From assembly GCA_039934875.1 (NCBI GenBank), contig JBDTLH010000231.1, positions 1-27,631 on the forward strand: a stretch of 27,631 bases of DNA, in the 5' to 3' direction. Shown here piece after piece: positions 24,127 through 27,631 of the stretch. The stretch is from JBDTLH01 sp039934875 (GTDB taxonomy: Bacteria > Acidobacteriota > Terriglobia > Terriglobales > Acidobacteriaceae). Within the stretch, counting starts at the first letter, position 1. Each line of letters begins with the position of its first letter. The notes under the pieces are model-generated. The model saw nothing but the letters and a program-made list of their open reading frames with translations, did no database searches and was not told the origin of the DNA. The translations under genes and the position numbers were made by a program.

Positions 24127-24236
24127 ATTCACAATGATACCGTGTTTGATCTTTCCTTTGCGGCTGAAAAGCGGCCGCTAATCTATGCCATGATCGAACA
24201 CTGCAGACGGCGCGGGGATGTATTGGAGTAATCTTG

Positions 24237-24387
24237 TCGGCGACCGCGCGGCGGAGATCGTCCACATCGGGCAGGCGGTATTGAGCTTCGACGGCACCAT
24301 CGAATACTTCCGCGATACGGTGTTTAACTATCCGACGCTGGGGAGGCGTATAAGGTCGCGGCGCTGGATGGGCTGAATAGGTTGTAA
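24237..24387 (+). pseudogene. Truncated, frameshifted copy of the sthA 3' end
   Basis: From GGC at 24239 to TAA at 24387 the sequence aligns with the last 50 codons of sthA (23252-23401). There are 12 base substitutions, every one synonymous (for example CAT/CAC, TTT/TTC, CGG/AGG, CTG/TTG), and a single-base deletion near 24343 (GGC GAG to GG GAG) that shifts the frame. No 5' part of the gene is present; homology fades upstream of about 24222. It lies on the same strand as sthA with the toxin-antitoxin pair between. Confidence 0.9.
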
Positions 24388-24390
24388 AGT

Positions 24391-24492
24391 ATGTCCCAAC
24401 TGATTGCCGAAAAGCATCATGGGACAATCGCGATTTCCGAAGAGGCGTTGCCGGCGATGGTTGAAGCTGTACGCAAGATCGAGTCGGTCTAG
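24391..24492 (+). CDS. Possible 33-residue peptide or gene fragment
   Basis: An ATG frame starting three bases after the sthA-remnant stop; it begins MSQLIAEKHHGTIAISEEAL and ends in VEAVRKIESV. The composition looks protein-like (amphipathic helix at the end), but there is no Shine-Dalgarno and no family was recognised. It may be a relic of the gene that once followed the second sthA copy. Confidence 0.3.
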   Translation: MSQLIAEKHHGTIAISEEALPAMVEAVRKIESV

Positions 24493-24515
24493 AACGGGTA
24501 TTCCCTGCCTTTGGT

Positions 24516-24521
24516 TATAAT
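24516..24521 (+). promoter_or_regulatory. Candidate -10 box for the kinase gene
   Basis: Perfect TATAAT 64 bases before the kinase ATG; no good -35 partner at 16-18 bp. Transcription from it would include the hairpin at 24547-24565 in the leader. Confidence 0.4.
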
Positions 24522-24546
24522 TCATTTCGAGTTTGAGCTACTCAGT

Positions 24547-24565
24547 TTTAGTCTGCTGGACTAAA
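24547..24565 (+). repeat. Hairpin in the kinase leader
   Basis: TTTAGTC-TGCTG-GACTAAA, a perfect 7-bp inverted repeat ending 20 bases before the kinase ATG and just before its GGAG site. Not followed by a T-run. It could be an operator or a translation-control hairpin. Confidence 0.4.
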
Positions 24566-24585
24566 GTGGTGGTTGTGGAGATTCG

Positions 24586-27195
24586 ATGACGGCGACGGCG
24601 GCACGGAGATTTGGGCCTTATGAATTCATCGCGCCGCTGGGAGCGGGCGGGATGGGTGAGGTGTTTCGCGCGCGCGATACGCGGCTGGGACGCGAGGTGG
24701 CGATCAAGGTCCTGCCAGTGGCGTTCAGCGCAGACCCGGAGCGGTTGCGGCGCTTTGAGCAGGAGGCGCGGGCGGCGGCGGGGTTGAACCATCCGGCGCT
24801 GATGGCGGTGTATGACATCGGTACGGAGAACGGCGCGCCCTATATAGTTTCGGAGCTGCTCGAAGGCGCGACCTTACGGCATTGTTTGAGTGAGGGCCGG
24901 ATGCCGCTGCGCAAGGCGATTGATTACGGGGCGCAGATGGCGCGGGGGCTGGCGGCGGCGCATGAGAAAGGGATTGTCCATCGCGACCTGAAGCCGGAGA
25001 ACATTTTTATCACCCGCGACGGGCGGGCGAAGATCTTGGATTTCGGATTGGCCAAGTTGGTCGAGCGTGATGCGCAGTCTTCCGTCAGTGAGACACAGAC
25101 GATGGCGCGCGAGGAGACCACGCCGGGGCTGGTGCTGGGGACGGCGGGTTATATGTCGCCGGAGCAGGTGCGCGGGCAGGCAGTAGATCATCGCTCGGAC
25201 ATTTTTTCTTTCGGCGCGATCCTGTATGAGGTGTTGTCAGGGGAGCGGGCGTTCAAGGGCGCGACTGCGGCGGATACGATGACCGCCATCCTGCGGGAAG
25301 ACCCGCCGGATTTAACGACGACGGCAACGGGAAGCAACGCAAGTGCAAGTATTCCAGCGGCGCTCGATCAGATCGTGCGGCATTGTTTGCAGAAGGAGCC
25401 GCAGCAGAGGTTTCAATCGGCGAGCGACACAGCTTTTTATCTGGAGTCGCTCTCGACCGCTACTTCCGGCGCGGCCTCGGCATTGCGGGGACGGGCAATT
25501 ACCTCATCGCCCATACCGGGAATGTCGCGGCGGATGTTTTTCGCGACGGTGGGCACGCTCGCTCTCATAGGCGCATTCTTTCTCGGACATCGCCTCGCTT
25601 CGTTATCAGGGGCAGCGCCGTTGCCACAGTACAAGCCGATCACATATCAGCAGGGGACGATCAATTCCGCCAGGTTCTCTCCCGATGGGCAGACGATGTT
25701 TTGCGCCGCCAGGTTCGGCAAGAAATTTGAATTGTATTCCGGCAGGTTGGATAGCGAAGGTTTGCGCCCGCTGGGGATTGACGCCAGCGAGGTGTTGTCG
25801 GTCTCGACGGCAGGAGGGATCGCATTTCTAGAAGAGGAGCGGGCGCTCGGTGGCTTTGCCATGGCGGGAACTTTAGCCAGCGTGCCGCTGGGCGGGGGTT
25901 CGCCCAAGCGCATTCTCAATGACGTGCAATCGGCCGATTGGTCGCGTGATGGCAGCGGGCTGGCAGTGGCCCGCTTCCTCCCGGAGAAGCATGTTTACCG
26001 GCTGGAGTACCCGATTGGCAAGGTGCTCTATCAAACGGATGGCTATATCTCTCATCTCCGCTTCTCGCCGGATGGCAAGACATTGGCCTTTCTCGATCAT
26101 CCTATTTTTGGCGATGATCAGGGAGTGGTGGCCGTTATTTCCGCTTCTGGCGGGATGGTGAAGCGGATCACCTCTTCCTTTTCTTCGACGCAAGGTCTCG
26201 CGTGGCGTCCCGACGGCGGGGAGCTTTGGTTCACGGGCGCAAAATTGGCGAGCAATCAGCGGTCTTTATACGCAGTGATGCTGGCTTCTCCGGTGACCCG
26301 TTTGCTGCAGACCGGGCCGGTGGACATGATCATTGATGACATTGCGAGCAGCGGCCAGGCGCTGGTGAACAGCAACGATCGGCGCATTGTGGGCATGGTC
26401 TCCACGGTTGGCCATCCCGAAGAGCAGGACCTGGCGTGGTTTGACTGGACGACCACATTCCTTTTTTCCAATGACGGCAAACAATTGTTGCTGAGTGATT
26501 CGGGGTCCCATGGCGGAGTGAATTACTCGACTTTTCTGCGCAATGTGGACGGTTCGCCAGCGGTGCGCCTGGGCGATGGAGGGGGCCTGGCGCTCTCTCC
26601 TGATGGACAGTGGGCGATCTCTTACCTGCCGCAAGCGCCCGCTCAGCTTTTATTGCTGCCCACGGGCGCGGGAGAGGCGCGACAGCTCACCCACTCTAAG
26701 TTGGACCATGGACGCGCGGGCTGGTTCCCCGACGGCAAGCGGATCGTATTCACGGATGAAAGCCGGACCTACCTGCTCGATCTGAATGGCAATGAAACGG
26801 CGCTTACTCCAGAGGGGATTGTGGGCGTGCTGGTAACGCCTGATGGCCAATCGGTGCTGGTAAAGACGAGAGCAGGAAAATACGAGCTCTATCCGGTGGC
26901 GGGGGGCGAACCGAAGCCGCTCGAGTGGCTGCGCGAGAATGATGCGCCCATACGGTTCAGCGGGGATGGGCGGTCGCTTTTCGTCGTTGCGAGCGAGAAG
27001 GGAAGTTCCGACATTATTCTCTCCCGGGTGGAATTTGCAGACGGCAAGCGGACGCTGCTGCGCCATGTGCAGCAGCCGCAGAATGCATATTCGGGGAGAA
27101 TTCTCGGGGTGGACGTAACGCCGGATGGCACGGGGTATGCCTACGGCTACGCGCAGACGCGATCGGCGCTGTATGTGGTGAGCGGGTTGCGGTGA
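24586..27195 (+). CDS. Transmembrane Ser/Thr protein kinase with extracytoplasmic PD40/TolB-like propeller
   Basis: Receptor-like Hanks-type kinase, 869 residues. Cytoplasmic kinase domain about 12-290: Gly loop LGAGGMGEV (18-26), K41 (VAIKV), HRD 132-134 with K136 and N139, DFG 152-154, an activation loop rich in S/T ending GTAGYMSPEQ, and DIFSFGAILYEVLSG. A linker with Ser/Ala follows, then one membrane helix at about 317-336 (FFATVGTLALIGAFFLG). Residues about 345-869 form a beta-propeller with repeated F-S-P-D-G-(K/Q)-T, W-S-R-D-G, W-R-P-D-G and W-F-P-D-G-K-R motifs of PD40/TolB type. GGAG five bases before ATG 24586 supports the start. This architecture is especially frequent in Acidobacteria. 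The sensed ligand is unknown. Confidence 0.93.
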   Translation: MTATAARRFGPYEFIAPLGAGGMGEVFRARDTRLGREVAIKVLPVAFSADPERLRRFEQEARAAAGLNHPALMAVYDIGTENGAPYIVSELLEGATLRHCLSEGRMPLRKAIDYGAQMARGLAAAHEKGIVHRDLKPENIFITRDGRAKILDFGLAKLVERDAQSSVSETQTMAREETTPGLVLGTAGYMSPEQVRGQAVDHRSDIFSFGAILYEVLSGERAFKGATAADTMTAILREDPPDLTTTATGSNASASIPAALDQIVRHCLQKEPQQRFQSASDTAFYLESLSTATSGAASALRGRAITSSPIPGMSRRMFFATVGTLALIGAFFLGHRLASLSGAAPLPQYKPITYQQGTINSARFSPDGQTMFCAARFGKKFELYSGRLDSEGLRPLGIDASEVLSVSTAGGIAFLEEERALGGFAMAGTLASVPLGGGSPKRILNDVQSADWSRDGSGLAVARFLPEKHVYRLEYPIGKVLYQTDGYISHLRFSPDGKTLAFLDHPIFGDDQGVVAVISASGGMVKRITSSFSSTQGLAWRPDGGELWFTGAKLASNQRSLYAVMLASPVTRLLQTGPVDMIIDDIASSGQALVNSNDRRIVGMVSTVGHPEEQDLAWFDWTTTFLFSNDGKQLLLSDSGSHGGVNYSTFLRNVDGSPAVRLGDGGGLALSPDGQWAISYLPQAPAQLLLLPTGAGEARQLTHSKLDHGRAGWFPDGKRIVFTDESRTYLLDLNGNETALTPEGIVGVLVTPDGQSVLVKTRAGKYELYPVAGGEPKPLEWLRENDAPIRFSGDGRSLFVVASEKGSSDIILSRVEFADGKRTLLRHVQQPQNAYSGRILGVDVTPDGTGYAYGYAQTRSALYVVSGLR

Positions 27196-27269
27196 GTCAC
27201 GGGTCACGGGCTTAAAGGGTCACGGTAATAGTCGCGGAGTCGTGGAGTCACGGGCTAAAGGGTCACGGG
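27196..27269 (+). repeat. Short direct repeats after the kinase stop
   Basis: GTCACGG occurs repeatedly (27196-27269). Two longer near-copies, GTCACGGGCT(T)AAAGGGTCACGG at 27203-27225 and 27247-27269, differ by one T. They start immediately after the kinase TGA. The rest of the gap to 27402 holds only an imperfect hairpin (CTTGC...GCAAG near 27310-27340). Confidence 0.6.
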
Positions 27270-27402
27270 CTGAGGCTGTGGCACAGTGGGGCGCACCAAT
27301 CACAGAGGCGGCTTGCTTCCCGCATGAGACCGCGGGCAAGGTTTATCCTAGAGAGTTCGGTTGGTGAACAAAATCGGCAGGAGACAGTTCTCTTAATTTC
27401 TT

Positions 27403-27631
27403 ATGGATACTAAAGTTGCAGTTCGGGCAGGCGTGAATCTGGATGAAATCGCGGAGTGGATTGAAGCCTTCGACGAGGTGATTGCCGCCGAAGGCGCAAA
27501 TGGCGGAGCGCAGTTGCTGGAGGCGATTTCGCGTTATGCGCGCGAGGCCGGAGTCGAAGTTCCGGGGCGGGTGAACACCGCGTATGCCAACACGATTCCG
27601 GTCGAGGAAGAGGTCCGCTACCCCGGCGACC
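27403..27631 (+). CDS. aceE: Pyruvate dehydrogenase E1 component, homodimeric type (N-terminal fragment)
   Basis: The frame from ATG 27403 runs off the right edge (76 complete codons). LDEIAEWIEAFDEVIAAEG, then a helix LLEAISRYAREAGVEVPGRV, and NTAYANTIPVEEEVRYPGD match the conserved N-terminus of AceE, whose start is typically an E-W-x-D-A-(L/F)-D helix followed by TPYVNTIP-x-E-x-Q-x-x-YPGD. AceE is the thiamine-diphosphate decarboxylase of the pyruvate dehydrogenase complex. No close Shine-Dalgarno precedes the ATG; GGAG lies about 20 bases away. Confidence 0.88.
   Translation, partial: MDTKVAVRAGVNLDEIAEWIEAFDEVIAAEGANGGAQLLEAISRYAREAGVEVPGRVNTAYANTIPVEEEVRYPGD

Noticed and set aside
1..27631. 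CRISPR arrays, tRNA/rRNA genes, transposases or integrases
   Set aside because: No regularly spaced repeats, no T-loop-like tRNA signatures and no recombinase motifs were found on either strand by reading; a tRNAscan or Rfam search would be the decisive test.

Overview
The window looks like a chromosomal segment of a GC-rich soil bacterium, most likely an acidobacterium (Acidobacteriota). This is an inference from gene content: a PknB-type kinase fused to a PD40/TolB-like propeller, a bacterial Rsm22-type protein, a DUF1844 protein, a homodimeric-type aceE, and short interspersed repeats. No rRNA, tRNA, CRISPR array, transposase or phage gene was seen.

Layout. (a) 1-6467, minus strand: an ATP-dependent DNA ligase running off the left edge, a large FAD/Fe-S 2-hydroxyacid dehydrogenase fusion, an M24 (Xaa-Pro type) peptidase, and an enolase-superfamily (mandelate racemase subgroup) enzyme whose stop overlaps the peptidase start. 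(b) 6523-14637, plus strand: phosphoglycolate phosphatase-like HAD, a YbiT-like ABC-F ATPase, YgfZ, a DUF1844 protein, a PhnP-like beta-lactamase-fold hydrolase, RibF, an Rsm22-family protein and a D-2-hydroxyacid dehydrogenase. (c) 21074-14692, minus strand: a rimP-nusA-infB transcription/translation operon preceded by a textbook attenuator and followed by a thioredoxin-fold gene with an in-frame UGA. (d) 21544-27631: a small helix-hairpin-helix lipoprotein, SthA, a PIN toxin/antitoxin pair, a decayed duplicate of the sthA 3' end, a receptor-like Ser/Thr kinase and the start of aceE.

The most interesting object is the gene at 15258-14692 (minus). Read conventionally it is broken by a UGA at codon 33, but that UGA sits exactly at the first Cys position of a thioredoxin CxxC motif (giving U-T-G-C). 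It is followed at the right distance by a perfect 7-bp stem with a GGA loop, as expected of a bacterial SECIS element. The frame stays open and protein-like through the cis-Pro motif to a normal stop, and a perfect AGGAGG lies before the ATG. I call it an unannotated-type selenoprotein: an N-terminal thioredoxin fold with a TPR-like C-terminal half.

Second, the toxin-antitoxin pair is bracketed by sthA and a 149-nt copy of the last 50 codons of sthA. All 12 substitutions in that copy are synonymous and only one single-base deletion breaks it. This points to a second sthA-like gene that was functional until recently. Other items are dispersed repeats, a perfect 11-bp palindrome after infB, and short slippage-like repeats directly after two stop codons.
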